Source: Desulfosediminicola flagellatus (GTDB lineage: Bacteria; Desulfobacterota; Desulfobulbia; Desulfobulbales; Desulfocapsaceae). Taken from it: 64,000 nt of DNA. The notes under the pieces were generated by a model. That model did no database searches. It saw only the letters and a list, made by a program, of their open reading frames with translations, and was not told the DNA's origin. Position 1 is the stretch's first letter, and every line of letters begins with the position of its first letter. Positions 27,134 to 35,562 of the stretch are shown here, piece by piece. A program made the translations under genes and the position numbers. The stretch covers positions 6,528,501 through 6,592,500 of the forward strand of contig NZ_CP050698.1 in NCBI RefSeq assembly GCF_005116655.2, in the 5' to 3' direction.

Positions 27134-27619
27134 CATACGATGTTCAAATGGCTGTTCTCACCTTTACCTGTCAGGCTGTTTGCTCGTTTAATGCCTGGTT
27201 TTCCTTTTCCTGCCGGCATTTCTCCCAGCTCTCTATGAGAGAATGCACTCCAGGAAGAACATACCCATGGGCAGGTATTCAATGCTCTTTATCCTGGCGG
27301 TGCGTTAGGCCATGTGTGTTGAGTGTTTCTGGAAAATAGATTTTACAGGTTGTTCCCGTGATAGTCCTGCTGCTTATATCAATATTCCCCCCCCCTTCAG
27401 TGATTTTGAATTGTTGAATTGTTGAATTGAATGTGTGCTGCACTTTTTATTTTTTACTTTTGAATTTCATATTGTCACAAATGACCTGTAACTCCAGCAT
27501 TTTTATTGCTGGTCATAGCAACCATCGTTCTGGTATCCGGATTCAGCTTTGCTTTACTCGTTGATGTTGAAGGTATAATAATAGAGAGAGTAGTATAAAA
27601 TGACCCTAAGGAGGCTGAT

Positions 27620-28093
27620 ATGAAAACTTGGATTTACCTACCCCTGGTGTTTCTGTTGTACGTATCAACTGCGGTTGCCGGCGACAATATGAAGGCATTC
27701 CCTCCAGCAGATCCGGGAATGGAGCGTTATGTTCTGAACCTATCGGAGCAGACTGATGAATCAGTTTTCAAAGTTGAACTGATTGTTGGCAGGACGGTTG
27801 AGGTTGATGAGCAGAACAGGTATTTTTTTGGAGGACAGATCCAGGCGGAAAATATAGCTGGCTGGGGTTTCACACGATACATCGTTAGAGAACTTGGCCC
27901 AATGGCGGGTACGATGATGGCAATTGATCCGAATACACCGAAAATGGAGCGTTTTATATCGCTCGGTGGAAGCCCTTATCTGTTGCGATATAACAGTCGG
28001 TTGCCTGTTGTGATCTATGTTCCGGAGGGTGTTGAGGTACGCTACCGAATTTGGTCAGCAGTGGAAGAAACCATGGTTGTTGGCAAAGGTTGA
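27620..28093 (+). CDS. eco: Ecotin-like periplasmic serine protease inhibitor
   Basis: 157 residues with a signal peptide (cleavage after VAG or AVA near residue 20). The mature protein follows ecotin closely: MKAFPPADPGMERYVLNL, VELIVGRTVEVD, NRYFFGG, and the C-terminal dimer strand VRYRIWSAVEE. Ecotin inhibits trypsin-fold serine proteases, with Met-Met as P1-P1' in E. coli; here the loop reads GTMMAID, so Met-Met is kept. The two cysteines that form the ecotin disulfide are absent (EVDEQN in place of EVDCN, MMAID in place of MMACP). Ribosome site AAGGAGG. Ecotin is not known to inhibit subtilases in general, so the nearby protease need not be its target. Confidence 0.9.
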   Translation: MKTWIYLPLVFLLYVSTAVAGDNMKAFPPADPGMERYVLNLSEQTDESVFKVELIVGRTVEVDEQNRYFFGGQIQAENIAGWGFTRYIVRELGPMAGTMMAIDPNTPKMERFISLGGSPYLLRYNSRLPVVIYVPEGVEVRYRIWSAVEETMVVGKG

Positions 28094-28110
28094 TTGAAGA
28101 CTCGAAAGAG

Positions 28111-28169
28111 AAGGGGCGATTGTGGCGTGGCGTATATGTCGGCCAGGTCTATTGATCTGCCCCTTTTGA
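28111..28169 (+). terminator. Probable terminator of the ecotin gene
   Basis: AAGGGGC and GCCCCTT pair across a loop of about 40 nt, followed by TTGATTTTG. The long loop lowers confidence. Confidence 0.45.
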
Positions 28170-30487
28170 TTTTGAACCAGTTAATATTTTAGAGCGGATT
28201 CTGTCGTTGGTACCTTTTACGCATCACGTCTTGCAGTTGCTTTGCGAAATTACATGTATGCTTAGCTCAAGGCATGATGCCTGGAGGTGTAGGATTTAAC
28301 TATGGTGCCATCAAGGTTAACATAATTCAACTGTATGATATCTATTTTACCTGGAAAATCAAAAAACTGAGTAAAGAGTGGCTTTAGTTGATCAAGAAAA
28401 CGTTTTCGGAAAGAGGTTATGGTGTCGTGACAGGGTTTGTATTTATGGAGATAAGGCGAAAAGAAACAGAATCATAGCCTGCCTGTTCTATTTTGCGGTT
28501 TGAATAAACTGCAAAAATAGAACACGAGGGGGGAAAGAGTATATTCGGTGGTTACGCTTTACACGATTCCCTGGAAAATGAGGCTAAACATCCAGTGAAT
28601 TGTTTAGGAGCTTTCCATCACTGGAAAGCACGGAAGTTAGCTTGCATTATGGAAATAGAACGCACTGTTTTGTAACCCTGAAGGGTGAGGCCCGAGTTAA
28701 GCCGGGAAGACTTTAACCTATAATGTACAATGTGCTATCTTGGGCTTGTTGAATTCGAGATGCATTACACAGTTTATCAGTTTCGTCATCATGGATGAAA
28801 TTGAGGTGTTTTTCTACTGTATTCCTATAATGTTCCAATAGTTTACCGTAAGGCCACTTCTTCAGAATGATGGGCGAAAAATAGAGTTGTTCTTAGGCTA
28901 CATAGCCAGTGATCCATTTTGTCTTTTGCGTTTTAAATACATTAAATAGATCTGGCAACCCGGAAGAGGAAAATGTCAAGCGTCAGGATGCAACAGTTCA
29001 AAATTCAGTAATAAATTTCTCTGGCTGCTGATTGATATGTACAATGTTTATCGTTTAAATCAATTGTTAGTTGGTGGATATGGATATTGTAATTTGCAAA
29101 CTCAAAACAGCATGTATGAATATACCCTGTTAGCCTGTTAGTAGCAGGGTTTGTTGGTCTAATTGTTTATCTTGTTAATATTGCTAAGCGTATTTCAATA
29201 TTCCGTCTTTTGGGAAAATATTATAAATGCTGGTATGTTATGATTTGATTTAAAGCTCTTTTGCGTAAGTAAATAAAGGAGCTGCTTTTGTGGTTTTTAA
29301 TATTTTTCATATTAAAACGAACAGTTAAGTGGTGTAGCTATGTGGTTGATCTGTTGTGATTTTTGTAAGTTACTGTTTTTATTTGTTTTGCTAATATAAT
29401 GTTGGAAGTAGTAAATAAAATTATTCCACATGTTATATATTTCGGTTATGTTTATGTTTAATAAAACATTAAGATGTGTAACATTAAAAAGTGAATTGGG
29501 CGATTTTGTTGTGCTAGGATAAAATATATAACTTTCGCATTAGAGTTATGTGTTAAATATCGTAAAAGTCGATGTGTTTTTAGCTATTTGTAATGCAATT
29601 TTTGTTGCAGCGTGAGAAGAGAGCAATAATTTTCATGGTTATGTAGTGTGGTGAGTTGCAGGGAACTATATGAAAAGTTTAAGGAAATTGATTGGTTTTT
29701 CGGAGACAGGGAAGTAATAAAAAATGTAATGTAATGATTGGATTATTAATCAATTTTCATGGTCCTCTTACAGTATTGTAATTCATGTTTGTCCATACTG
29801 ATGAAGATAGCTAAACGGATGATTACCTTTTTCTCATTACTCTTATTGGTGTGTTAGCTTATGTTATTAAACATAAAACCAATGAGAAGGGATATAATTG
29901 CTGCTAGACGCATAGAATCTGTCATTTGTTTCAGTCGTTTGATTGAACAAAAAAAATATTTTGATGTTCCAACTCCTTACTACATTTCTAGAAATGCCTT
30001 ACCTATGAATAGTAACGTGACTGTTCAGGCAATAGACCTTAGAAAAATCTCCTCGCATTACATTTTTCCCAGCAATAAATTGCTAAAATATCATTCCAAT
30101 TTTTGGTTGCAACATCCAGGAAAAGAAACCTCTCCGATGTGTTTTTGCATTGGAGGTGTGGTGGGGGGGTAAGTACCTGTAATGGTTAGTGTTAAATCTA
30201 TAATAACAGCAACAAAATAACGGAAAAACTGTTCGGTAATATTTTATTAAGCTGTCTACACTTATGAATTTTTAGCGAGATTATGAGGAATACTAAGCTT
30301 GATTTCAAAAATATTTCAAGATGGTGAGATCTATACTCTCATGCTGCCGCAGATAATATGTTTATCTGCTGATTTGAAGCAGAGTTCAAATAGATATATC
30401 CAGAGAACTGACTGTTATTCAAAGAATTATTAAATGGCATTGGCACCCAATGTGCTCAAATTTTAAACTTTATTTCGGGGTTGAATT
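28170..30487. other. AT-rich gene-poor stretch of 2.3 kb
   Basis: No convincing gene. The sequence becomes very AT-rich from about 29.0 kb and lacks the codon pattern of the neighbours. One 103-codon frame (29861-30172) has no ribosome site and an unnatural composition. Structured spots: a long hairpin at 28484-28524 (TGTTCTATTTTGC with its complement, one bulge), GCTTTCCA/TGGAAAGC near 28610-28630, a GC-richer patch at 28673-28722, and ACCCTG/CAGGGT near 29123-29149. The stretch could hold a non-coding RNA, decayed genes or foreign DNA; nothing in it was identified. Confidence 0.5.
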
Positions 30488-30913
30488 ATGAAAATAGTAA
30501 CTAAATTGTTTTGTCTTAGCGCGTGTGTTTTGCTGCTCAATGGTTGTGATTGGTTTGATGATGATAGTGTTGATTCAAGCGGAGGGTCGGGTAGCTCAGC
30601 TTCAGTTGCGCAGACTGGTACAACATCTACCTCGAGTTCGGGTGCTTATCAAACCCGTTACCACCACACTCACACTGGTGGCAAAGACCCCGGTAAATCA
30701 CTTGTTCTCTGCCCAGGGCAAAAAATATATTTCGAGAAATGCACCTCTAACGGTGTCAATATACCATTCCACGGATATGATCATGACTTGAGTGTTCCAC
30801 GCATGACATATTGGAATATGTCGTATTCAGGCAAAGGCGACATCGTTTGTACGTTAAAGGGTAAAACGTACCGATACCCAGCTAATAGCACTCAGGTGAA
30901 CGGAGACTGTTAG
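30488..30913 (+). CDS. Small lipoprotein of unknown function
   Basis: 141 residues. Lipoprotein signal with lipobox LLNGC, so Cys20 should be lipidated; the residues after it (DWFDDD) would favour retention in one membrane according to sorting rules known from enterobacteria only. A Ser/Gly/Thr-rich linker (about 28-55) precedes a C-terminal domain of about 80 residues with four cysteines (LCPGQ, EKCTS, IVCTL, NGDC) and several His/Tyr, probably a small disulfide-stabilised fold. Preceded by GGGG eight bases before the ATG. I do not recognise the family. It lies alone at the edge of the AT-rich stretch and may have been acquired. Confidence 0.7.
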   Translation: MKIVTKLFCLSACVLLLNGCDWFDDDSVDSSGGSGSSASVAQTGTTSTSSSGAYQTRYHHTHTGGKDPGKSLVLCPGQKIYFEKCTSNGVNIPFHGYDHDLSVPRMTYWNMSYSGKGDIVCTLKGKTYRYPANSTQVNGDC

Positions 30914-30935
30914 TAATCTCAATGTATTGCTTAAA

Positions 30936-30977
30936 GGTATGGGGGCAGTAAAACAAACTGGTTGTTGTCCCCATGCC
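30936..30977. terminator. Hairpin after the lipoprotein gene
   Basis: GGTATGGGGGCA pairs with TGTCCCCATGCC (two wobbles) over an 18-nt loop, 20 bp after the stop. No T run follows, so factor-independent termination is uncertain. Confidence 0.4.
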
Positions 30978-31141
30978 ATATGGCTCGCGACTCGTTCTTA
31001 AGGTGCCTGTCATATACGAGGTGTCACAGCTGTTTCCTGAGAATGTCAAAATGAGAAAACTGGATGCAAACCGCCCGGCATATAACTGGTCGGTAGCTTT
31101 ATGAAAAAAGTGTCAACAATATTTAGTTCCGGCTATATATC

Positions 31142-31320
31142 CTAGGAGGCTGTCCGACAATGGCCTTTCGAAGTTTAGGCTATCAGCCCAAACTCTTCGG
31201 AATTTTCAAAAAACAATGCTCGCAGGTAGCGTAGACTCCGATATCATCTATATGGCTGTGCGTGTCTTTTGTAAATGTCTCGATTTTAACCAAAATTCCT
31301 ATTCTCGGACAGCCTCCTAG
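31142..31320 (+). mobile_element. MITE copy A, related to the IS1182-like element
   Basis: A 171-bp element (31146-31316) bounded by inverted ends GAGGCTGTCCGA / TCGGACAGCCTC and flanked by CTAG on both sides. No transposase. Its left 16 bases (to GACAAT) match the left end of the IS at 45896, and its last 25-30 bases (AAATTCCT.TTCTCGG...) match the IS right end. Interior agrees with copies at 47739 and, in reverse, 59829. Confidence 0.85.
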
Positions 31321-31658
31321 CTGTCCTGCTATCGCTATCATAACCGAGTTGCTGTCAGGAAAAGCAAACCACATTCCTCCTGCGTCGTATATCTAGGGAG
31401 CCACTCTGCGGCCGCTTACCTGTACTCCGTTCTTTTCCAAACATTATCTCTTAATAATGCTCTTGCTATTGGTTAGTATTTCGTGTTAAATAATTGACTT
31501 AACATAGGATCGGTAACGGGTTGGTGCCTTCGGTTTCATCAGTTAATGACAATGCCGGACGCATACAAGGCATTTCACACGGATTCGCTAATACTCGCTG
31601 ATGAACTTCCTGTTAAATATCAATAAATCAAGATCTTTCTAAATAGAGAGGGGAATAG
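31321..31658. other. Intergenic region upstream of the methyltransferase
   Basis: About 340 bp after MITE copy A. No gene, terminator or clear promoter was recognised. An AGAGAGGGGAA ribosome-site region lies just before the methyltransferase ATG. Confidence 0.4.
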
Positions 31659-32510
31659 ATGAAAGAAAAGAGTGGGATTTTTATCATTATCCTTAAGTTT
31701 ATTGGGAAGTTGATCCCTGGAACTTACTTGAAAACATTTGTGTATCTCAACATCATATACGCACCACGAAAATTCTTACGCAAAAGTATTGGTGGCTTTT
31801 ATCGCATAGATCACATTTACGATGTAATCAAAGAATTCAGGAATCACTATAAAGGTAATTTTTCTATCTTGGAATTTGGTGTGGCCGATGGCTATTCTTT
31901 TACCAAGAAGCTCTATGCTGTTCGTTATCTGAAGATGGATGACCGTACTATGGTTCATGGGTTCGATACCTTTGAAGGTCTGCCAAATATAACGAATTCA
32001 GCAGATAACAGTTTGGTCTCCGGTCGTGAGTGGACCGAAAATCACTTCAAGGGAAGATATGACAACTTGATGGACTACTGTCGAGGCAAGTATAAGAATT
32101 TCAAATTACATAAAGGACTTTTCGAGGAAACTATTACAGATGAATTCCTTGAAACCCTAAAAGAGCAGCCACCGATCTTGATTTGGATTGATTGTGACTA
32201 CTACTCGTCCACCAAGGCGGTCTTTGAACGCCTTATCCCATATATACCTACAGGATGTGTCATTTACTTTGATGATATTTACTTCAATTTCAGCTCCAGA
32301 TTTACAGGAGAAATGAAAGCAGTCTGGGAGATTAACAACGGGAAATTTGGTGAAGGGATTGAACTAGTTCTCGATACCTCACTCAGTTGGGATTCCAATA
32401 GGGCGTATCGTTTTATTAACATAAACCAGGAAAATGGCTATGATCTGATAACCCCTGATGTCAAGGAAGATCCGGTGCGACTTCGTCGAGATGACTCGCC
32501 ACTTCCTTAG
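31659..32510 (+). CDS. TylF/MycF-like SAM-dependent O-methyltransferase
   Basis: 283 residues. The N-terminus is hydrophobic (about 8-35), then a methyltransferase domain: SAM loop ILEFGVADGYSF, HGFDTFEGLP (a hallmark of the macrocin O-methyltransferase/TylF group), GLFEETI, and the metal/catalytic strand LIWIDCDYYSSTKAVFE followed by GCVIYFDDIYFN. TylF-like enzymes methylate sugar hydroxyls. In this setting it probably methylates a surface polysaccharide or its precursor. Preceded by GAGAGGGG. It is the first gene of the surface-polysaccharide region and is convergent to the FrhB-like gene. Confidence 0.82.
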   Translation: MKEKSGIFIIILKFIGKLIPGTYLKTFVYLNIIYAPRKFLRKSIGGFYRIDHIYDVIKEFRNHYKGNFSILEFGVADGYSFTKKLYAVRYLKMDDRTMVHGFDTFEGLPNITNSADNSLVSGREWTENHFKGRYDNLMDYCRGKYKNFKLHKGLFEETITDEFLETLKEQPPILIWIDCDYYSSTKAVFERLIPYIPTGCVIYFDDIYFNFSSRFTGEMKAVWEINNGKFGEGIELVLDTSLSWDSNRAYRFININQENGYDLITPDVKEDPVRLRRDDSPLP

Positions 32511-32570
32511 GCCTGAGGATAGTCGTAGTGTACAATGGTAATGGTGCTGATTGTTGTAACAGTGTGGTGC

Positions 32571-32640
32571 AGAAGTGGTCCTAAAAGCGGGACCACTTCT
32601 CAAATGGGTGTACAGCCATGAAATACGCGTTTATTTCATG
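32571..32640. terminator. Two hairpins between convergent genes
   Basis: AGAAGTGGTCC pairs with GGACCACTTCT (32571-32600, 11 bp perfect) and CATGAAATA pairs with TATTTCATG (32617-32640, 9 bp). They separate the methyltransferase (+) from the FrhB-like gene (-). Neither has a long T run. Confidence 0.5.
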
Positions 32641-32688
32641 AGGCAAAATATGTAATTTCCTGACCTGTTGTCCAAGTGGTGGCTGGTT

Positions 32689-34002
32689 CTAATTGTTGCC
32701 GAAATTACAGAAGATGTTTTTTCGTAGTATATTAATCCGATCTAAAAGAACTCCTACAGGTGAAAACAGGATTTTCAGAACCATTTTACGCGTATGTTCA
32801 CCACGAAGCAGGGTGAATAGGCTATAAAACAATTCACTTCTTTTTGCCTTTGTGGTGGGAGGAGGAAAGTCAAATGAGTATTGAGGTGTGGCTTCTCCCT
32901 TAATACCTCTTTTGTGCAGCCTTACAAAGGCTCGATTCTTCTTTCCCTGTGACATCTGCAAAATTCTTTTAGACATACGATCTTCAGGCAGAGGGTGTGA
33001 AATTATAGCCCCATCTGTTTCAGCCTCACGTAAGAGCTCTAAGCCTTTGGGGGTACGCTGGGAAATTAGAGTACATCTTTCAAGTTCCTGAAACTTGTCC
33101 GGGTAATCAAATGTCCAGAAATCACCGAAGCTTAAATCAGCATATTCAGCTAAAGCATCAACGCAAAGTCCACATCGATCAGCTCCGTAAAGTCTGAACA
33201 TAACATTCATGACGTTCTTGATGTTTATGGTATGTAGCGGAATAGTGCTGCCGTCTTTTCTGGTAACAAAAAATCCTCCAGGCCATCCGCCACCACGGAA
33301 GTCGAAACGGGCAACATCAGAAAGGGATATGCCACACGCTTCAATTGCCTCAATAGGTCCGCGCGGATTAAGATTGCAATTGCAGTAAAGTCCTAATATG
33401 TATTCTAGTTTTGCGGATAAAGCCGAATCTACTTCAGCCATTTTTCGTAATCCGTGTATCTGGCAGGGAAGACCGACTACAGCGAATTTGCCTTTAGATT
33501 TTCTAATTTGCTGCAATGCTTCCATAGAAGGTGTTATAGAATATTTTGATTGAGCAGCATCTCTGATTTCTTGTACTGTCGTTGCCAAAACGCCTAAACT
33601 TCTATAGGGAGTTTCGGGGTTCATCCCAACAACAAGTGCCCCGTTAATTTTCCCTTTTTCCAGCAGATACTCAAGTAATGCGGTGACAATTCCACCACTT
33701 GCCCCTCTCAAGCGACATTCCTGGTTCGTTGGATGGCAGACATAACGGTTTTCAGTATATCCCTCTAATGTATCCGGGCTATATGATGCACCAAAAACTG
33801 TTTCTGACAATCGGGAAAAATCAACTTCACCCCCTGGACAGCATTTCGTGCAAAAACCACATTCGGTGCAATCACCTGTCAGTAGCGGATATGCATCTTC
33901 ATCAAAACCGATCACCTGCACCGGACATATTCCTTTACATATACCACATCGAGCACAAAGCCCTTTTCCGATTACATTCTGGTATAATTCAGAAAAACTC
34001 AT
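32689..34002 (-). CDS. FrhB-like (coenzyme F420 hydrogenase/dehydrogenase beta) iron-sulfur flavoprotein of a polysaccharide cluster
   Basis: 437 residues. N-terminal double ferredoxin domain: CARCGICKGICP and CTECGFCTKCCPG, two [4Fe-4S] sites. Then FrhB N and C domains (about 90-380) with GASGGIVTALLEYLLEKGKINGALVVG, VGLPCQIHGLRK, CNCNLNP and CGLCVDALAEYADLSFGDFW. Despite the family name, members in exopolysaccharide clusters usually accompany polysaccharide pyruvyl transferases and do not indicate F420. No pyruvyl transferase is visible here. Last gene of the minus-strand unit asnB - acyltransferase - acyltransferase - this gene. Confidence 0.87.
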   Translation of the reverse strand: MSFSELYQNVIGKGLCARCGICKGICPVQVIGFDEDAYPLLTGDCTECGFCTKCCPGGEVDFSRLSETVFGASYSPDTLEGYTENRYVCHPTNQECRLRGASGGIVTALLEYLLEKGKINGALVVGMNPETPYRSLGVLATTVQEIRDAAQSKYSITPSMEALQQIRKSKGKFAVVGLPCQIHGLRKMAEVDSALSAKLEYILGLYCNCNLNPRGPIEAIEACGISLSDVARFDFRGGGWPGGFFVTRKDGSTIPLHTINIKNVMNVMFRLYGADRCGLCVDALAEYADLSFGDFWTFDYPDKFQELERCTLISQRTPKGLELLREAETDGAIISHPLPEDRMSKRILQMSQGKKNRAFVRLHKRGIKGEATPQYSFDFPPPTTKAKRSELFYSLFTLLRGEHTRKMVLKILFSPVGVLLDRINILRKNIFCNFGNN

Positions 34003-34104
34003 AGTAGATTTTACCTGTTTGCATAAAACATGATTGTGTGAGTCTTAGCCTTGACTGGAAAACACGTATTTGTGAACGATAAAGTTGCTCTGATCAAACG
34101 TGTT

Positions 34105-34773
34105 TCAGGGTACACACGACTCGATATCCTGATGAAGCTCAGGTTTTTTTCTATAACGGAGAACCTTGAATGGTTGTCCAACTACAATTGCCCATGGAGG
34201 AACTTCTCTATCCACAATAGAGTGGGCCCCGACTATAGATTCTTTTCTTACAGTGACTCCTGAATAGACCTCTGTCCTTACCCCCAGCCAGCATCCATAT
34301 TCAACCACCGTTGCGGCAGATTGAACAGTGTCGGAAAGGTTTTTTCCTGTTTTGTCAGAATGTTCAGGGGGATGTGTTCCAATATTGCAATACGCAGCGA
34401 ACAAAACATGTTTACCGACATAAACAGGAACATCCGCTGTTATAGTGCAACTGCTGCCGATATTGGTTCCTGATTGCATGGAAATGGAATTTCTTTTGGC
34501 GAATAAACGAGTGCCTGAGCCAAGGAATACATTGTTTTCAATGCGTATCTCAGGTGTTTTGCCATCGGATCCGCTTGCATCCAGAGTGACATCGTTACTT
34601 ATAATTACGCGGTCTCCAATGAATATTCTTTGGGGATGGACAAGTTTAACAAATCGCCCAATCAATACTCCTTTGCCACAGCCTCCTAATAGACGCGGGT
34701 AGATTTTTTGACGTAATACCAGACCGAAAGCTCCCGGGCACCATTGTAAAAATCCATACAATACTTGACTCAT
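34105..34773 (-). CDS. Hexapeptide-repeat acyltransferase (first of two)
   Basis: 222 residues. The region from about residue 35 to 200 is a left-handed beta-helix of the O-acetyltransferase type: (I/V)GRFVKLVHPQRIFIGDRVIISNDVTLDA, IRIENNVFLGSGTRLFA, TNIGSSCTITADVPVYVGKHVLFAAYCNIG, ending with SIVGAHSIVDREVPPWAIVVGQPFKVLRYR. Likely catalytic His in NIGTHPPEHS. Uses an acyl-CoA, typically acetyl-CoA, on a sugar. The gene lies 15 bp after the next hexapeptide gene, with which it is surely co-transcribed. Confidence 0.85.
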   Translation of the reverse strand: MSQVLYGFLQWCPGAFGLVLRQKIYPRLLGGCGKGVLIGRFVKLVHPQRIFIGDRVIISNDVTLDASGSDGKTPEIRIENNVFLGSGTRLFAKRNSISMQSGTNIGSSCTITADVPVYVGKHVLFAAYCNIGTHPPEHSDKTGKNLSDTVQSAATVVEYGCWLGVRTEVYSGVTVRKESIVGAHSIVDREVPPWAIVVGQPFKVLRYRKKPELHQDIESCVP

Positions 34774-34788
34774 TCAAACCACCATGAA

Positions 34789-35517
34789 TTAACCGCAGAC
34801 TTGAGCGGGTGTCCCAGCGACCAGGCTGTGCGGGGGAACGTCTTTGTTGACAAGAGAGTAGTCCGCTATTGTACTATTTTCACCAATATGTACACCTTCC
34901 AGGATAGTGACATGTTCGCCGATTCGGACGTTGTCTTCAATTATTGTAGGACCTTTTGATATTATAGATTGTTGTATTATCGGTTTGTCTAAACCCGAAT
35001 AGGTATGGCTGGCACCAGATATACAGGTGAATTGTCCAATATTGCAGAAGCTCCCTACAGTAAGCTCTTTCAACGAACCAAGGCGACAATCGTTTGCTAT
35101 TCTGGTTCCTTTTCCGATCATAACAACAGCGCCGGTACAATTAAAGATTGTACGGTCACCTACACTGACATTATCGCTTAAAACGATGCGTTCACCGTCT
35201 GGTTTGATGCCAAAGGTGACCTTATCACCAACGGTAACATTGTTTCCAAGATAAAGTTTATGGGGTTGTAATATGAAGTTATCCCGGCCTATTGTTACTG
35301 ATTTACCAATTTGCGCGGAGACAATCGGTAAGCCTAATCGACGTAACATTACACCTGCTTTTCCACTAGCCGGGATGCAAAAAAGAGTAAACATCTCATA
35401 GAGTATGAGATCCTTAATGCTGCTTCTTCCAATTACGGAATACTGATACTTTTTGAGCGGATTCCCAGAATGTGACAGCTGGTTTTGGATGGCGCCGTTA
35501 ATTTTCTCGGGCATCAA
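34789..35517 (-). CDS. Hexapeptide-repeat acyltransferase (second of two)
   Basis: 242 residues (ATG at 35517 or 35514). Beta-helix of hexapeptide units from about residue 65: IGKSVTIGRDNFILQ, LYLGNNVTVGDKVTFG, IVLSDNVSVGDRTIFN, VMIGKGTRIANDCRLG, then an active-site-like His region GASHTYSG, and VRIGEHVTILEGVHIGENSTIADYSLVNKDVPPHSLVAGTPAQV. The gene lies 45 bp after asnB. Distinct from the other acyltransferase in sequence, so it probably acts on another position or sugar. Confidence 0.85.
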   Translation of the reverse strand: MMPEKINGAIQNQLSHSGNPLKKYQYSVIGRSSIKDLILYEMFTLFCIPASGKAGVMLRRLGLPIVSAQIGKSVTIGRDNFILQPHKLYLGNNVTVGDKVTFGIKPDGERIVLSDNVSVGDRTIFNCTGAVVMIGKGTRIANDCRLGSLKELTVGSFCNIGQFTCISGASHTYSGLDKPIIQQSIISKGPTIIEDNVRIGEHVTILEGVHIGENSTIADYSLVNKDVPPHSLVAGTPAQVCG

Positions 35518-35562
35518 ACGTATCTCTCTGGGTATGTAACTAATTGAATGTGGAAAAGCATA

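Larger units (their letters stand above)
26922..27619 (+). other. Intergenic region with terminator hairpins
   Basis: About 700 bp without a convincing gene. It contains two strong hairpins (27059-27094 and 27096-27133), a run of nine C at 27389, and short tandem copies of TTGAATTG near 27410-27430. The ecotin promoter presumably lies in the last 150 bp. Confidence 0.5.

Noticed and set aside
27049..27339. Overlapping short frames in the subtilase-ecotin gap
   Set aside because: They cross the terminator hairpins and show no protein motifs.
28673..28722. Possible cobalamin, SAM or cyclic-di-GMP riboswitch
   Set aside because: Some resemblance to riboswitch cores (AAGCCGGGAAGAC) but the required conserved boxes are missing and no matching gene follows.
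29861..30172. 103-codon open frame in the AT-rich stretch
   Set aside because: No ribosome site, odd composition with a Gly/Cys run at the end, no recognisable motif; likely chance.
31183..31374. 63-codon minus-strand frame in MITE copy A
   Set aside because: It reads through the MITE border and its peptide reappears in MITE copy D; a by-product of the repeat, not a gene.
32689..34002. True F420-reducing hydrogenase subunit
   Set aside because: FrhB-like domains are common in polysaccharide clusters; no hydrogenase or F420 genes are present.
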